From contig NZ_CALACG010000223.1 of assembly GCF_937890585.1 (NCBI RefSeq), positions 1 to 5,033 of the forward strand: a stretch of 5,033 bases of DNA. The letters are read 5' to 3'. The DNA is from an uncultured Campylobacter sp. (GTDB lineage Bacteria; Campylobacterota; Campylobacteria; Campylobacterales; Campylobacteraceae). Shown here in pieces: positions 4,921-5,033 of this stretch. A program made the translations under genes and the position numbers. Under the pieces are notes generated by a model. That model saw only the letters and a program-made list of their open reading frames with translations. It was not told the origin of the DNA and did no database searches. The first letter of the stretch is position 1, and every line of letters starts with the position of its first letter.

Positions 4921-4926
4921 GAGTGG

Positions 4927-4955
4927 ATTATACATCATAATGATGTATATGTCAA
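4927..4955 (-). promoter_or_regulatory. Consensus sigma-70-type promoter of the minus operon
   Basis: Read on the minus strand, TTGACA (4950-4955) and TATAAT (4927-4932) match consensus at all 12 positions with the ideal 17-base spacer (4933-4949). Transcription should begin near 4920 and give a leader of about 75 bases before the 111-aa gene. Such a perfect promoter would be strong and so needs tight repression in a lysogen, which fits the palindrome that sits over it. Confidence 0.88.
4929..4949. promoter_or_regulatory. 21-bp palindromic operator over the early promoter
   Basis: TATACATCAT and ATGATGTATA are perfect 10-base arms around a single central A. The palindrome fills the whole spacer of the minus promoter and covers four bases of its -10 box, ending at the base beside the -35. 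A dimeric helix-turn-helix repressor bound here would exclude RNA polymerase. The plus-strand gene that starts 43 bases further on is the natural candidate for the repressor. The palindrome is direct observation; its binding protein is inferred. Confidence 0.82.
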
Positions 4956-4991
4956 TACAAAATGAAATATTTTTTTAAAAAAGGAAACAAA

Positions 4992-5033
4992 ATGACGTCT
5001 TATGATGATGTTGTGCCGGTTTTAAAAGAGTTG
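4992..5033 (+). CDS. Start of a divergent gene, probably the phage repressor (3' end outside window)
   Basis: Only 14 codons are visible, reading MTSYDDVVPVLKEL, with AAGGA at 4981-4985, 6 bases before the ATG. The start is convincing, but the product cannot be identified from so few residues. It is transcribed away from the minus operon and shares with it a control region holding a perfect palindromic operator, the classical position of a CI/C2-like repressor in temperate phages. The visible residues look like the first helix of a helical N-terminal domain, which fits but does not prove a helix-turn-helix regulator. Confidence 0.6.
   Translation, partial: MTSYDDVVPVLKEL

Overview
The window looks like the early (replication and control) region of a temperate phage or related mobile element integrated in an epsilonproteobacterium, most likely Campylobacter (C. 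concisus or a near relative). The hints are AT-rich DNA, frequent AAATTTA-type words, lysine-, phenylalanine- and leucine-rich proteins, and AAGGA-type ribosome binding sites before almost every gene. The genus is inferred from composition and general resemblance, without a database search.

Layout: one gene cluster runs leftward on the minus strand from about 4920 past position 1. Eleven minus-strand genes are packed with gaps of at most 27 bases or with short overlaps. In transcription order they are: a 111-aa coiled-coil protein; a 96-aa unknown; a 40-aa protein with a GTG start; a 61-aa coiled-coil protein; a 27-aa single-span membrane peptide; a 304-aa protein resembling Rep_trans/NicK-type rolling-circle initiators; a 157-aa DUF4406/nucleoside deoxyribosyltransferase-like protein; a 61-aa excisionase-like helix-turn-helix protein; a 311-aa phage-type DNA methyltransferase; a 92-aa unknown; and an SNF2-like DEAD-box-type helicase cut off by the window edge. 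A single gene starts on the plus strand at 4992. Only 14 codons of it are visible, and by position it is the likely repressor.

Control: 4846-4991 is a compact divergent switch. The minus operon has a consensus promoter (TTGACA, 17 bases, TATAAT). The spacer plus the edges of both boxes form a perfect 21-bp palindrome (4929-4949), so a bound repressor dimer would block the promoter directly. A TATAAT box on the plus strand (4893-4898) may drive the plus-strand gene face-to-face with the minus promoter. Two further inverted repeats lie in the minus leader.

How the genes may work together: when the repressor is released, the operon would make small takeover or accessory proteins, then an initiator (with a striking 15-bp-arm hairpin in the 3' end of its own gene, a candidate origin or nick site), then DNA/nucleotide-modifying functions, a small DNA-binding protein, an orphan methyltransferase and a helicase. 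No terminator, tRNA, rRNA, CRISPR array, IS element or attachment site was seen. No stretch over 300 bases lacks a gene.
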